Positions 1 to 9,514 are shown, numbered from the stretch's first letter. The stretch is DNA of 64,000 nt from CAVQBP01 sp963710745 (GCA_963710745.1 CAVQBP010000003.1:26389-90388); one strand, 5' to 3'. A program made the numbers and translations. The notes: generated by a model not told the origin, from the letters alone.

Positions 1-831
1 CCCGTATTTATATTTATCATTCCCGGAATAATTGCTTTTGCAATTGCAAAGAATGGTGTTATACCGGCAATTTCAAACCAGATGATCGATGCAAACGGAC
101 ATATAATCAGAGAGAATGCCCAGGCTGCCTTTCCGCTAATGGTTGCGTATGTTCTTCCCATCGGAATAAGAGGGATTGTTGTAGCGGGGCTCTTGGCTGC
201 ACTCATGAGTTCCTTAGCCGGAGTATTTAATGCTTCGTCAACTTTGTTTACAATGGATTTTTATTCAAAAATCCGGCCTAATTCTTCACAAAAACAGTTA
301 GTCTGGATGGGACGCGTTGCAACTACAGTTATGGTTATCATCGGTCTCTTATGGATACCTGTTATTCAAGGAGGAAGAGGACTTTACGATTATTTACAAG
401 GCGTACAGGCTTATCTTGCTCCCCCTATTTTTGTCGTATTCTTCTTAGGGGTTTTTTGGAAAAGATTGAATGCAAAAGGATGCATGGCTGCTTTGATTGT
501 TGGATTTTTAATGGGCCTGTTCAGGCTTGCTGTTGACACTCCTGTAAAATTAATGGATACATCTTACACCCAGGGTTCTTTCCTGTGGATAGTGAATAAT
601 ATCTTTTTTCAATATTACAGTCTTTTAATATTTATTGTTAGTATAGTGGTAATGATAGTTGTAAGCTATATGACTAATGTTCCTAGCTATGAAAAATTGG
701 AAGGATTAACTTATTCTACTACAAGTATGGAAATGAAAAAAGAAAACAGGAGCAGCTGGTCAAGAGGTGATGCAATTGCTTCAGTCCTACTTGTTTTATG
801 TATACTTGCTATATATCTCTATTTTTCCTGA
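1..831 (+). CDS. Sodium:solute symporter (SSS/SGLT family), C-terminal part
   Basis: The frame is open from base 1, so the N-terminus lies outside the window; 276 residues remain. The in-frame ATG at 82 is an internal methionine. The segment VAGLLAALMSSLAG followed by FNASSTLFTMDFY matches the conserved helix and loop of SGLT-type sodium/sugar symporters, and several hydrophobic helices follow up to the C-terminus. The family imports sugars, inositol or amino acids with sodium across the inner membrane. The gene ends 45 bp before araB on the same strand, so L-arabinose or a related pentose is the likely substrate; this is inferred from position. Confidence 0.88.
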   Translation, partial: PVFIFIIPGIIAFAIAKNGVIPAISNQMIDANGHIIRENAQAAFPLMVAYVLPIGIRGIVVAGLLAALMSSLAGVFNASSTLFTMDFYSKIRPNSSQKQLVWMGRVATTVMVIIGLLWIPVIQGGRGLYDYLQGVQAYLAPPIFVVFFLGVFWKRLNAKGCMAALIVGFLMGLFRLAVDTPVKLMDTSYTQGSFLWIVNNIFFQYYSLLIFIVSIVVMIVVSYMTNVPSYEKLEGLTYSTTSMEMKKENRSSWSRGDAIASVLLVLCILAIYLYFS

Positions 832-876
832 TAATATTATAAATAAATTATCATAACTTTTAGAGAGATAAAATTA

Positions 877-2577
877 ATGGCAAAATATTCTATCGGGTTG
901 GACTTTGGAACTAACTCGTGCAGAGCATTAATTGTTGATATTGGTGATGGACGGGAATTAGCAAATCATGTTTTCCCTTATCCTTCCGGTGATTCGGGAG
1001 TTATTGTTGATATTAGGAGCCATAATCTGGCAAGGCAAAATCCAGCCGATTATTTAAAAGGGATTGAAGTAACAATAGTTGAGGCCTTAAAAAAAGCCCG
1101 GAAAGAAAATCCGAAATTTTCTTATAAAGATGTTATAGGAATTGGTGTGGATACAACAGGCAGCAGTCCTATGCCTGTAGATTCTACTGGGAATCCCCTT
1201 TGTTTTAATGATAAATTTAAAAATGATCCGGCTGCAATGGTTTGGTTATGGAAGGATCATACAAGTTATGTTGAAGCAAAATTAATTACTGATACAGCTA
1301 CAAAGTTACGGCCTGAATATCTTGATAAAATCGGAGGCGTTTATTCGTCTGAATGGTTCTGGAGTAAATTGCTCCATTGTCAGTTAGAAAGTCCTGAGGT
1401 TTTTAAAGCAGCAGATAATTTTGTAGAGATTTGTGATTGGATACCTGCAGTTTTAACCGGTAATACTAAACCGGAAAATATTAAACGAAGCATTTGTGCA
1501 GCCGGTCATAAAGCCATGTATAATGATAAATGGGGTGGATTACCGGATGAAGAATTTCTCAGGGTACTCTCCCCTGCTCTTGCAGAATTAAGGAAAAAGC
1601 TTGCATCAAATGCTTTCTCTTCTGATGAAAGAGCAGGCTTCATCTCGAAAGAATGGGCAGATAAGCTTGGTCTTTCAGAAAATGTGAGTATTGCAGTTGG
1701 AGCTTTTGATGCACATATGGGAGCAGTAGGTGCGGGGATAAAAACCGGCACTCTTGTCAAAATTTTAGGAACCAGTACATGTGATATATTAATTTGGCCA
1801 AACGATAAAACTCTTGCTGATATCCCGGGTGTTTGCGGAATTGTAGATGGTTCAGTCATTGGCGGGTTTTATGGTATTGAAGCCGGGCAGTCTGCTGTCG
1901 GCGATATATTTCTTTGGTTTGTTAATTATCTTGTCCCCGAAAAATATGGAAAAACTCCCAAAGAAAAATTTGCTAATCTTGAAAAAGAAGCTGCAAAATT
2001 AAAACCCGGTGAGAGCGGACTGCTTGCACTTGATTGGAATAATGGGAACCGGACAATTCTTGTAGATGTAAGATTAACCGGTTTATTGCTCGGGCAAACA
2101 CTCTACACTAAGCCTCATGAGATTTATCGTGCATTGATAGAATCAACTGCATTTGGAGCACTGGCAATAATTGACAGAGTTGAAGAATATGGTGTGCAAA
2201 TAAATGAAATTGTTAATTGCGGCGGATTAGCATCAAAAAATCCTTTGCTGATGCAAATATATGCAGATGTTACTAACCGTCCGATGATAGTATCAAAGAG
2301 CGGACAGACACCTGCTCTTGGAGCTGCAATTTTTGCAGCCGTTTCTGCCGGTGAAAAAGTTAGCGGTTTCAAAGATATTTACCATGCGCAAAAGGTTATG
2401 ACGGGTTCCGGAGAAGTTTTTAGCCCGGTTCCTGAAAATCACAAAACATATAAAAAGCTATATTCGCTTTATCATCAACTGCACGATAGCTTCGGAACTA
2501 AATCCTGGTCGGGCAACATGTACAATATCATGAAAGAATTATTGGATATCAGAGATAATGTATCCGGTGAAAAATAA
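877..2577 (+). CDS. araB: L-ribulokinase
   Basis: Phosphorylates L-ribulose to L-ribulose 5-phosphate with ATP, the second step of L-arabinose breakdown in the cytoplasm. It is an FGGY-family kinase of 566 residues, the usual AraB length. The N-terminal phosphate-binding stretch GLDFGTNSCRALIVD, the ribulokinase signature TGSSPMPVD and the C-terminal ATPase stretch NCGGLASKNPLLMQIYADV are all present. An AGAGAGA tract lies about 10 bp before the ATG. The next gene, araD, begins at the base after this stop codon, so the two are almost certainly co-transcribed and translationally coupled. araA follows, which makes the assignment secure. Confidence 0.96.
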   Translation: MAKYSIGLDFGTNSCRALIVDIGDGRELANHVFPYPSGDSGVIVDIRSHNLARQNPADYLKGIEVTIVEALKKARKENPKFSYKDVIGIGVDTTGSSPMPVDSTGNPLCFNDKFKNDPAAMVWLWKDHTSYVEAKLITDTATKLRPEYLDKIGGVYSSEWFWSKLLHCQLESPEVFKAADNFVEICDWIPAVLTGNTKPENIKRSICAAGHKAMYNDKWGGLPDEEFLRVLSPALAELRKKLASNAFSSDERAGFISKEWADKLGLSENVSIAVGAFDAHMGAVGAGIKTGTLVKILGTSTCDILIWPNDKTLADIPGVCGIVDGSVIGGFYGIEAGQSAVGDIFLWFVNYLVPEKYGKTPKEKFANLEKEAAKLKPGESGLLALDWNNGNRTILVDVRLTGLLLGQTLYTKPHEIYRALIESTAFGALAIIDRVEEYGVQINEIVNCGGLASKNPLLMQIYADVTNRPMIVSKSGQTPALGAAIFAAVSAGEKVSGFKDIYHAQKVMTGSGEVFSPVPENHKTYKKLYSLYHQLHDSFGTKSWSGNMYNIMKELLDIRDNVSGEK

Positions 2578-3273
2578 ATGTTAAAAGGTTTAAAAGAAAA
2601 AGTATTAAAAGCTAATCAGGATCTTGTTAAGTACAATCTTGTAACTCTTACATGGGGAAACGTCAGCGGAATAGATCGTAAAAAAGGATTAATCGCTATA
2701 AAACCCAGTGGAGTTGATTATGATAAATTGAAGCTTCATGATATTGTTATTGTTAACATGGAAGGTCAGTTAGTTGAAGGAGAGCTTAACCCGTCTTCTG
2801 ACACAGCTACACATATTGAAATTTACAAAGCATTTACTAATATTGGCGGAATTACTCATAGTCATAGTGAATATGCAACTATATTCGCTCAGGCACTTAA
2901 AGAGATACCATGTTATGGCACTACTCATGCAGATAATTTCAATGGGATTATTCCTGTAACCAGGTTTTTAACAAAAGATGAAGTAGTCTCAAATTATGAA
3001 TTAAATACCGGGAAAGTTATCATCGAGCGTTTTAAGAATTTAGATTACACTTCTATTCCTGCTGTTTTAGTTGCAGGTCATGCCCCATTTACCTGGGGAA
3101 AAGATCCGGAGGATTCTGTAAAAAACAATTTGGTTTTGGAAAGAGTAGCTAAAATGGCATTGTATGCTTTAAGCATTAGACCTGATCTTACTGCCTTACC
3201 AGACTATATTCTCAATAAGCATCACACAAGAAAACATGGCAGAGATGCATACTATGGTCAGAAGAAGAAGTAA
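2578..3273 (+). CDS. araD: L-ribulose-5-phosphate 4-epimerase
   Basis: Converts L-ribulose 5-phosphate to D-xylulose 5-phosphate, feeding the pentose phosphate pathway. The 231-residue class II aldolase/epimerase fold shows the expected stretches: TWGNVSGID near the N-terminus, IKPSGVDYD, SSDTATHIEIYKAF, the metal-binding histidines of THSHSEYATIFAQA, and HAPFTWGKD toward the C-terminus. The ATG abuts the araB stop (TAA then ATG), which fixes the start and implies coupling. Class II fuculose-phosphate aldolases look similar, but the ara context and the TWGN and SGVDY motifs favour AraD. Confidence 0.95.
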   Translation: MLKGLKEKVLKANQDLVKYNLVTLTWGNVSGIDRKKGLIAIKPSGVDYDKLKLHDIVIVNMEGQLVEGELNPSSDTATHIEIYKAFTNIGGITHSHSEYATIFAQALKEIPCYGTTHADNFNGIIPVTRFLTKDEVVSNYELNTGKVIIERFKNLDYTSIPAVLVAGHAPFTWGKDPEDSVKNNLVLERVAKMALYALSIRPDLTALPDYILNKHHTRKHGRDAYYGQKKK

Positions 3274-3326
3274 ATCATCCTGATCTTCACTTACAAAAGT
3301 TTTTCATTTTTCTAAAAGGAATTTAA

Positions 3327-4829
3327 ATGATAGAAATAAAAAAATATGAGGCATGGCTTGTTACCGGAAGCCAGCATTTATATGGAGAAAAAACTCTTTT
3401 ACAGGTTGCCGAACATTCCGAAAATATAGTTAAAGAACTCAATAACTCATCTCAAATACCTGTAAAAATTATTTTAAAACCTGTATTAACTACCCCTGAA
3501 TCGATCTATAAATTATGCCTGGATGCAAATGCTTCTGATAATTGCATCGGGTTAATAACATGGATGCATACTTTTTCTCCGGCAAAAATGTGGATCGGCG
3601 GATTAAAAATTTTAAAGAAACCTTTTGTTCATTTGCACACTCAATATAACCGTGATATTCCCTGGGATGAGATAGATATGGATTTTATGAATCTTAATCA
3701 GTCAGCTCATGGAGGTCGTGAATTCGGTTTCATATGTACAAGGATGAAAAAAAACCGGAAAGTTATTGTAGGACATTGGAAAGATGAAAAAGTTCAGAAA
3801 AAGTTGGCGATATGGACAAGGGTAGCCTGTGCCTGGCAGGATGCCCAGGGAGGAAAGATTGCACGCTTTGGTGATAACATGAGAGAAGTTGCTGTTACAG
3901 AAGGTGATAAAGTTGAAGCACAAATGAAATTAGGTTATTCTGTTAATGGATATGGTCTCGGTGATTTAATTGAATCAATGGATTCGGTTAGTGAAAATGA
4001 AATTGATAGACTTATTTCCGAATATGAAGACAAATATACTATTGCCTCTGCTCTGCAAAAGAAAGGTGAAAAACATTCTTCACTCGTGGATGCTGCCAAA
4101 ATTGAACTTGGGTTAAGAAAGTTCCTTCAAGACAGAAATTTCAATGGATTTACTACAACTTTCGAAAACCTGGCAGGATTAAAACAGCTTCCAGGCCTTG
4201 CTGTGCAACGTTTGATGGCAGACGGTTATGGATTTGGTGCTGAAGGTGATTGGAAAACTGCAGCGCTTATACGAGCAATGAAAGTAATGTCGCCGGGATT
4301 AAGCGGCGGTACTTCTTTTATGGAAGATTATACATATCATCTTGATCCATCCGGTATGAAAGTTTTAGGTGCACACATGCTTGAGATTTGCGAGTCTATC
4401 GCAGAAGGAAAACCTTCCCTAGAAATCGAACCTCTCTCTATCGGGGGAAAAGAAGATCCTCCCCGCTTGATTTTTAATGTAGCGGAAAGTCCGGCAATTA
4501 ATGCTTCGATCATTGATATGGGAAACCGCTTTAGATTAATTGTTAATGAATTAGAAGTAGTAAAACCTGATGCTCCATTACCCAAATTGCCTGTAGCACG
4601 AGTTCTTTGGATTCCAAAGCCTGATTTGCCAGTAGCTGCTGAAGCATGGATTCTTGCAGGAGGTGCACATCATGCCGGGTTCAGTCAGGCAATCACTTCT
4701 GAATTCTTAGAAGATTTTGCCGAAATAGCCGGTATTGAATATTTGTTAATTAATGATTCAACAAAAATATCTGATTTTAAGAAAGAGCTGCGCTGGAATG
4801 ATTTATATTATTCTTTCAGCAGGGATTAA
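3327..4829 (+). CDS. araA: L-arabinose isomerase
   Basis: Interconverts L-arabinose and L-ribulose, the first step of the pathway, using Mn2+. The 500-residue length matches the family. Diagnostic stretches are EAWLVTGSQHLYG at the N-terminus, WMHTFSPAKMWIGGL, HLHTQYNRDIPWDEIDMDFM and the metal-site region GFGAEGDWKTAALIRAMKVM, with later histidines in GAHMLEICESIAEGKPSLE and GGAHHAGFS. The start is supported by AAAGGAA five bases upstream. It is 53 bp downstream of araD in the same operon; gene order is B-D-A rather than the B-A-D order of E. coli. Confidence 0.97.
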   Translation: MIEIKKYEAWLVTGSQHLYGEKTLLQVAEHSENIVKELNNSSQIPVKIILKPVLTTPESIYKLCLDANASDNCIGLITWMHTFSPAKMWIGGLKILKKPFVHLHTQYNRDIPWDEIDMDFMNLNQSAHGGREFGFICTRMKKNRKVIVGHWKDEKVQKKLAIWTRVACAWQDAQGGKIARFGDNMREVAVTEGDKVEAQMKLGYSVNGYGLGDLIESMDSVSENEIDRLISEYEDKYTIASALQKKGEKHSSLVDAAKIELGLRKFLQDRNFNGFTTTFENLAGLKQLPGLAVQRLMADGYGFGAEGDWKTAALIRAMKVMSPGLSGGTSFMEDYTYHLDPSGMKVLGAHMLEICESIAEGKPSLEIEPLSIGGKEDPPRLIFNVAESPAINASIIDMGNRFRLIVNELEVVKPDAPLPKLPVARVLWIPKPDLPVAAEAWILAGGAHHAGFSQAITSEFLEDFAEIAGIEYLLINDSTKISDFKKELRWNDLYYSFSRD

Positions 4830-4870
4830 TAGTTAATAATCTTATTTACTTTTCCTTCCGAATATGTCAC

Positions 4871-4893
4871 ATAGATTTTGACATAAAATCTAT
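4871..4893. promoter_or_regulatory. 9-bp perfect inverted repeat upstream of the HAD gene
   Basis: ATAGATTTT and AAAATCTAT are separated by 5 bases, between araA and the HAD phosphatase gene. It could be an operator, an attenuating hairpin or an mRNA stabiliser within the ara operon. There is no U-tract, so a classical terminator is less likely. Confidence 0.35.
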
Positions 4894-4932
4894 ATCAAGC
4901 TGATTTTTATTATTAACATTTATGAGATATAA

Positions 4933-5517
4933 ATGAAAGAAATTCATATTCCCAAAAATATTCGGGGATTAATTTTTGACTGCGATGGAACACTTGTGGA
5001 TTCTATGCCGTTGCATATGGAAGCCTGGAAAGCAGCATTCAAAGAGTATAATTCATATTATAATGAGAATTTCCTTTTCTCTTTGAAAGGGATGAAAGAA
5101 ATTGAAATAATTGATTTGTATAATAAAAAATTCAACACTAACCTGGTACCCTGGCAAATGGTTAGTGCTAAACATAAATATTTCATTGAAAATATTAATT
5201 CAGTGAAACGTATTGAACAAATCGTTCAAATTGCAGAACACTATTTTGAAAAATTACCGCTTGCCGTTGTTTCAGGAAGTGTAAGCAAAATTGTTACGTT
5301 GGAATTAAAGACGATCGGAATAATAAATCTGTTTAAAATAGTATTGACTGCTGATGACCCGTATGAACCTAAACCTTCTCCCGCCATTTTTCTGGCAGCT
5401 GCATCTCAACTAAATTTAGAACCTGAATCCTGTTTGGTTTTTGAAGATGGTGATGCTGGTTTGGATGCTGCTTCAAGAGCAGGAATGGAAACGATAGATA
5501 TTCGTAAATACATTTAA
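4933..5517 (+). CDS. HAD-superfamily sugar-phosphate phosphatase / phosphoglucomutase-like protein
   Basis: A 194-residue HAD subfamily IA protein. The catalytic aspartates are D16 and D18 in FDCDGTLVDSMPLHMEAW; the serine motif is VVSGSV, the lysine motif lies near EPKPSPAIFLAA, and the acidic motif is VFEDGDAGLDAA. The cap region and the LVDSMPLH sequence resemble beta-phosphoglucomutase-like and sugar-phosphate phosphatases. It follows araA by about 100 bp in the same direction and precedes a polyol dehydrogenase, so a role in removing or rearranging pentose phosphates is plausible but inferred. The substrate cannot be read from sequence. Confidence 0.8.
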   Translation: MKEIHIPKNIRGLIFDCDGTLVDSMPLHMEAWKAAFKEYNSYYNENFLFSLKGMKEIEIIDLYNKKFNTNLVPWQMVSAKHKYFIENINSVKRIEQIVQIAEHYFEKLPLAVVSGSVSKIVTLELKTIGIINLFKIVLTADDPYEPKPSPAIFLAAASQLNLEPESCLVFEDGDAGLDAASRAGMETIDIRKYI

Positions 5518-5572
5518 TAATGTTAAATTCTTTTGTAATCTTTTTAATATATTAATGGAAAAGGAAAAATAA

Positions 5573-6610
5573 TTGAAAAAAGCTTCATTAACAGGGATAA
5601 AAAAGCTCGAACTAATTGAAACCCCAAAACCAGATATATTAAAAAGAGACGATGTTCTTTTGCAAATTGATACTGTTGGTGTTTGCGGTTCGGATATGCA
5701 TTATTACAATGAAGGGAAAATTGGAGATCAGATTATTGATTTCCCGTTTGCTGTCGGTCATGAATGCTCCGCAAAGATTGTTGAAATCGGTGATTTGGTT
5801 TCAAAAGTAAAAGTAGGTGATATAGTTGCAGTTGAACCAGCGGTATCGTGTCATCAATGCCCGCAATGTCTGAGCGGAAGAGAACATACTTGCTTAAGTC
5901 TGAATTTCCTCGGATGCCCGGGTCAGATTGAAGGTTGTTTATCAGAGTTTATAGTAATGCCTGAACACAACTGTTATCCTGTTCCTGGAAATATGAATAG
6001 CGAGGAGGCAGCATTGGTTGAGCCTCTTTCTATTGGCTATTATGCTGTACAATTCTTAAAAAATATTAAATTTAAAAAATCGGCTGCTATTTTAGGTTCC
6101 GGTCCTATAGGTTTGAGTGTTATGCTTTTTCTTAAAAATATGGGAATTGAGAATATTTTATCTACTGATAAGCTTGATTACAGAATTGAAGCTGCAAAAT
6201 CTGCAGGTGCTAAATGGACTGGTAATTTTAATAAAGATGATATAACTAAGATGGTTAAAGAAATTAATCCAGAGTTATTTGATATAGTATTTGAATGCTG
6301 CGGTAAACAGGAAGCGCTTGATCAGGCAGTTGACATTCTTAAACCGGGAGGTACTCTATTAATAGTTGGTATTCCTGAAAAAGATAGAATTTCCTTTGAT
6401 ATAAGTAAAATCCGGAGAAAAGAAATAACAATTCAAAATGTAAGAAGACAAAATAATTGTGTTCAGCCGGTCATAGATTTAATTAGTTCAGGGAAATTAG
6501 ATCCATATTTTATGGTCACGCATAGATTTCCTTTTGAAAAAGCGAATGATGCATTTAAAATGGTCGCGGGTTATGAAGATAATGTTATAAAAGCATTAAT
6601 TAAATTCTAA
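5573..6610 (+). CDS. Zinc-dependent polyol (sorbitol/xylitol/L-arabinitol-type) dehydrogenase
   Basis: A 345-residue medium-chain dehydrogenase that oxidises a polyol at C2 or C4 with NAD+. Catalytic zinc ligands are expected in VCGSDMHYY and VGHECSAKI. The structural-zinc cysteines lie in CHQCPQCLSGREHTC, and the dinucleotide-binding motif is GSGPIGLSV with an acidic residue in STDKLDYRI. The start is TTG, preceded by AAGGA; the nearby ATG at 5554 opens only a five-codon reading frame. It closes the arabinose gene run, suggesting use of arabinitol, xylitol or a related polyol. The exact substrate is not determined. Confidence 0.85.
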   Translation: MKKASLTGIKKLELIETPKPDILKRDDVLLQIDTVGVCGSDMHYYNEGKIGDQIIDFPFAVGHECSAKIVEIGDLVSKVKVGDIVAVEPAVSCHQCPQCLSGREHTCLSLNFLGCPGQIEGCLSEFIVMPEHNCYPVPGNMNSEEAALVEPLSIGYYAVQFLKNIKFKKSAAILGSGPIGLSVMLFLKNMGIENILSTDKLDYRIEAAKSAGAKWTGNFNKDDITKMVKEINPELFDIVFECCGKQEALDQAVDILKPGGTLLIVGIPEKDRISFDISKIRRKEITIQNVRRQNNCVQPVIDLISSGKLDPYFMVTHRFPFEKANDAFKMVAGYEDNVIKALIKF

Positions 6611-6819
6611 TTCAGCTTATTTATATATAAAATTCTACCTCAACCAGATGTGATTAAATAAATAAAATTTGAATCCTTAAAGTCTGATTCATTTTGAATT
6701 CAATTCATATGTGCTCACGTTAACCTGCCTCCTTAAACTACCTTGAAATATATTCAGTTCAAAAATAAGTTTAATGAATAAAAAAAATGTTTATATATTC
6801 AAAGGTCAAAGGATTATAA

Positions 6820-7308
6820 ATGAAAATTACGCGAAGAGATTTTTTCAATAAAACTATACAGGGAGCAACAATCATAGCAATACCATCACTCATAGGTACA
6901 ATTCTTGAAAGCTGCAGCACTAATTCAAACTCAAATCCTGTTTCAGCTTCATCTTCATCTTCCAATTTTAAAACCATTCAGGTAACGCCCAAAAATAATG
7001 TCATAACTTTAAACGTAGATTCTTCTTCGTCATTGTCAACAGTCGGAAGTGCAGTCCTTTTGCAGTACTCAAGCGGAAATTTACTGGTTGATCGTTCAGA
7101 TCAGAGTACTTTCAATGCATTATCAGCAATTTGTACTCATCAAGGATGTCTTATTACAGAATATGACCCTGGAAACAAGCATTTCGTATGTCCTTGTCAT
7201 GGTTCTACATTCAATTTAAATGGTCAGGTAGTTAGTGGACCGGCACAAAGAGCTTTACCTAAATATCAGACTCAATTTAACAATAACCAGTTAAATATAG
7301 TTATCTGA
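6820..7308 (+). CDS. Rieske [2Fe-2S] domain lipoprotein
   Basis: An exported 162-residue Rieske iron-sulfur protein. Cluster ligands are C105 and H107 (CTHQGC) and C124 and H127 (CPCHGS); C110 and C126 would form the usual disulfide. The N-terminus carries twin arginines (TRRDFFNK), a hydrophobic stretch and a lipobox-like LESC, so Tat export followed by lipidation or anchoring is likely. A Ser/Asn-rich linker of about 25 residues precedes the domain. No cytochrome b gene lies nearby, so it may be a stand-alone electron carrier. An antisense reading frame overlaps the start but has no coding signature. Confidence 0.9.
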   Translation: MKITRRDFFNKTIQGATIIAIPSLIGTILESCSTNSNSNPVSASSSSSNFKTIQVTPKNNVITLNVDSSSSLSTVGSAVLLQYSSGNLLVDRSDQSTFNALSAICTHQGCLITEYDPGNKHFVCPCHGSTFNLNGQVVSGPAQRALPKYQTQFNNNQLNIVI

Positions 7309-7345
7309 TTTTTTCAAATAAGCAGCATACCGCTATTATAAAAAT

Positions 7346-8161
7346 CTATTCCTTTTTTAAGGTTACTTCAACTGAAAAATTTAATGGAGCAAAAGAGTCT
7401 CTGCCGCCGTTCCTCATACCGAATCGTCTCCCGCCTTCCGATCTTTCACCGCCGAATTCCCCTCTCTCACCTTCTTCACCTCCTGACATTCTCATGCCGC
7501 CTTCCCTTTCTTTACCCAAATTTTTCCTTTCGGGTTCTTCGGTCTCGAATTTAATTTTTAATTTCTCTCCTGGAACGGCCGAAAGCTTATAAGCATATTT
7601 ACTATCACTTAAAGGGACTTTAAGTTCATATACGAACCTATCAGAATTATATCCAAGTTTAGCTTCAATTCCCTCATTATTCTTAATAGGCATATCGGTT
7701 AATAGTAATTTATCTTCATTCAATATTTGCAGTTCATTCTGCTTTGCCAGCATTCTGTTAATAAATTCTCCCGGATTTTGCCTGTTATATATTTCCTCAC
7801 TCGAATTAGGTACCTGATTGTTATTTGAAGTATTGTGAATAGGGTATTTTATCCCGATTGTTTTACCGCCATTCTCTGGCTCAAACCAGGCTATAAACCC
7901 TCCTCTTAACATCGGGAATACTTTAGTAAAATCATTTGTAGTTAAACATATGTATAAAAAATTATTATCATTTTTAATACCTAATGCAACATTGTCATCT
8001 TTCAGATATTTAAGATTATTTTGCCAATCAGAAGTTTCTCCGTCTATTTTTATCTGCTGATTTGTCCAGATACTTAATAATTTCTGTTCCCCACTGCATC
8101 CGCTTAACAAAACCAAGGAAAATAATATTAATGCACCTATCTTAAAATATACGCGGGACAT
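7346..8161 (-). CDS. Lipoprotein with CBM9-like/DOMON-type domain and Arg-Gly-Glu-rich tail
   Basis: The N-terminus (hydrophobic LILFSLVLLSGC) is a lipoprotein signal with its cysteine near residue 22. Residues of about 30-205 include IWTNQQIKIDGETSDWQ, which resembles the start of carbohydrate-binding module 9-like beta-sandwich domains found in bacterial secreted proteins. The C-terminal portion from about residue 208 is low-complexity, rich in Arg, Gly and Glu, and ends with a short hydrophobic strand. It is convergent with the Rieske gene. Function is unknown; sugar or haem binding is only a family-level possibility. Confidence 0.6.
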   Translation of the reverse strand: MSRVYFKIGALILFSLVLLSGCSGEQKLLSIWTNQQIKIDGETSDWQNNLKYLKDDNVALGIKNDNNFLYICLTTNDFTKVFPMLRGGFIAWFEPENGGKTIGIKYPIHNTSNNNQVPNSSEEIYNRQNPGEFINRMLAKQNELQILNEDKLLLTDMPIKNNEGIEAKLGYNSDRFVYELKVPLSDSKYAYKLSAVPGEKLKIKFETEEPERKNLGKEREGGMRMSGGEEGERGEFGGERSEGGRRFGMRNGGRDSFAPLNFSVEVTLKKE

Positions 8162-8295
8162 TTTAATACTCCGGTTATAAAAATTTTAAACTTATAATAT
8201 ATTTGACATTAATTTATCTGAAAGGTTTAAAGGTAATTAATTCGAAAGAATTAGGATAGTGAATTGATCAGTATTTAGAAAAAATTATTTCTTTT

Positions 8296-8670
8296 TTAAT
8301 TGCAGAATTCTTTATTAATATCATACGCCCTCATATACCCCAGCATACCTGCCTTGAGAAAATCCAGATTTCCTGCTTGTTCATCACCGGATTTAAATTT
8401 GGTAAGTCCCCTGTTATGATAGGCTTCAGCAAGATTCGGATCAAGTTCTATTGCTTTACTATAATCTAAAATAGCACCTTCAAAATTTCCCATAAGGTTT
8501 TTTATGTTTCCTCTTTTAAAATAAGCTTGTGCGAAGGAAGGATAAAGTTCAATAGCTTTATCAAAATCAGATAGAGCCTCCTTATAATTTTTAACTCTCT
8601 TTTTAAAGTTTCCTCTGCTAAAGTGTTCTAAAGCCTGAGAATTTATATTTATTTTATTCTTGAATAACAT
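8296..8670 (-). CDS. Small TPR-repeat protein
   Basis: A 124-residue protein with about three tetratricopeptide repeats. Typical repeat stretches are YKEALSDFDKAIELYPSF, AYFKRGNIKNLMGNFEGAI and YSKAIELDPNLAEAYHNRG. No signal peptide or membrane segment is visible, so it is probably a cytoplasmic protein-protein scaffold. The start ATG is 9 bp beyond the stop of an upstream receiver-domain gene on the same strand, which suggests a two-gene unit. It shares the stretch ALE(H/Y)FSRGNFKK with the TPR gene ending at 9225, so the two are recent paralogues. Confidence 0.8.
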   Translation of the reverse strand: MLFKNKININSQALEHFSRGNFKKRVKNYKEALSDFDKAIELYPSFAQAYFKRGNIKNLMGNFEGAILDYSKAIELDPNLAEAYHNRGLTKFKSGDEQAGNLDFLKAGMLGYMRAYDINKEFCN

Positions 8671-8679
8671 GTTGATTTA

Positions 8680-9060
8680 TTAATTAAAACATACACCGAG
8701 TTTTTCAAAAATATTTTCTTCACCATCAGGTTTAACTATATATTCTGAAATACCAAGTGATATAAGCTGAGACAGTGTATCGCGATCTCTGTCTGCTGTA
8801 ATAGCTATTATTGGAACTTTGAAATCTGGAAAATAATACCTCAGTTTTTTTAATGCTTCCAATCCGCCTGAAGCTGAATTTGCTATGTCGACATAAATAA
8901 GGTCAAGAGCATTTTCTTCTATTATTTTTAAAGCTTTTTCACCGCAATCTGTAGTTAAGACAGGACACGAATAATAGAATGATAAAACATAAGAGTAAAA
9001 GAATCTATGAAACTCATTCTGCTCTACTACAAGAATTTTTTTTGTCTTTGTCTTTTCCAT
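8680..9060 (-). CDS. Stand-alone response-regulator receiver protein, divergent
   Basis: A 126-residue CheY-like receiver with no output domain. The phospho-acceptor is D58 in DLIYVDIAN; the Thr of IAITA and the Lys of YIVKPDG are in place. The acidic pocket, usually DD or ED, is E13-Q14 here (VVEQNE), which could weaken Mg2+ binding or phosphorylation. It directly precedes a TPR gene on the same strand and probably signals through protein contacts. No histidine kinase is near it. Confidence 0.82.
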   Translation of the reverse strand: MEKTKTKKILVVEQNEFHRFFYSYVLSFYYSCPVLTTDCGEKALKIIEENALDLIYVDIANSASGGLEALKKLRYYFPDFKVPIIAITADRDRDTLSQLISLGISEYIVKPDGEENIFEKLGVCFN

Positions 9061-9224
9061 GTAATTTCATGTAATTTAAATTAACTTTAAATTGCAAAAA
9101 CAAAATACATGCCACCTTGGATAGCAAGTATTTGTATGTTTTTTATATCATTGGAGATTTTAATGAATGGTAATTTCTACTTAAAATTATTGGTGAGTAA
9201 AAATGAAAGATAAGGAGTAATGAA

Positions 9225-9473
9225 TCAGTAATATTTTAATATAAGTTCAATGGCCTTACTGTAATCATTTTCAGCTTTTGCTTGATCCGTCAAAACCGAA
9301 AATACATTTCCCCTCTGGTAGTAAGCTTCCCAAAATATCGGCCTTAGCCTGATTGCATTAGTATAATCGTTAATAGCGCCGTTATAATCTTCTATTAATT
9401 TTTTAAAATTCCCTCTGCTGAAATATTCTAATGCAGATTGACAGGGACCGAAATATTTTTTAGTTACTTTCAT
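9225..9473 (-). CDS. Short TPR-repeat protein
   Basis: About 82 residues when started at the ATG at 9473 (MKVTKKYFG). The frame extends upstream to 9518, but alignment with the paralogous TPR gene at 8296-8670 supports the inner start. Two TPR units are visible: YNGAINDYTNAIRLRPIFW and AYYQRGNVFSVL with YSKAIELI. Compared with its paralogue it stops about one repeat early, so it may be a truncated copy. It is downstream of a small membrane protein on the same strand. Confidence 0.65.
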   Translation of the reverse strand: MKVTKKYFGPCQSALEYFSRGNFKKLIEDYNGAINDYTNAIRLRPIFWEAYYQRGNVFSVLTDQAKAENDYSKAIELILKYY

Positions 9474-9514
9474 TTTATGTAATATATTTATTGAGATAGG
9501 AAATAGTATAAGAT

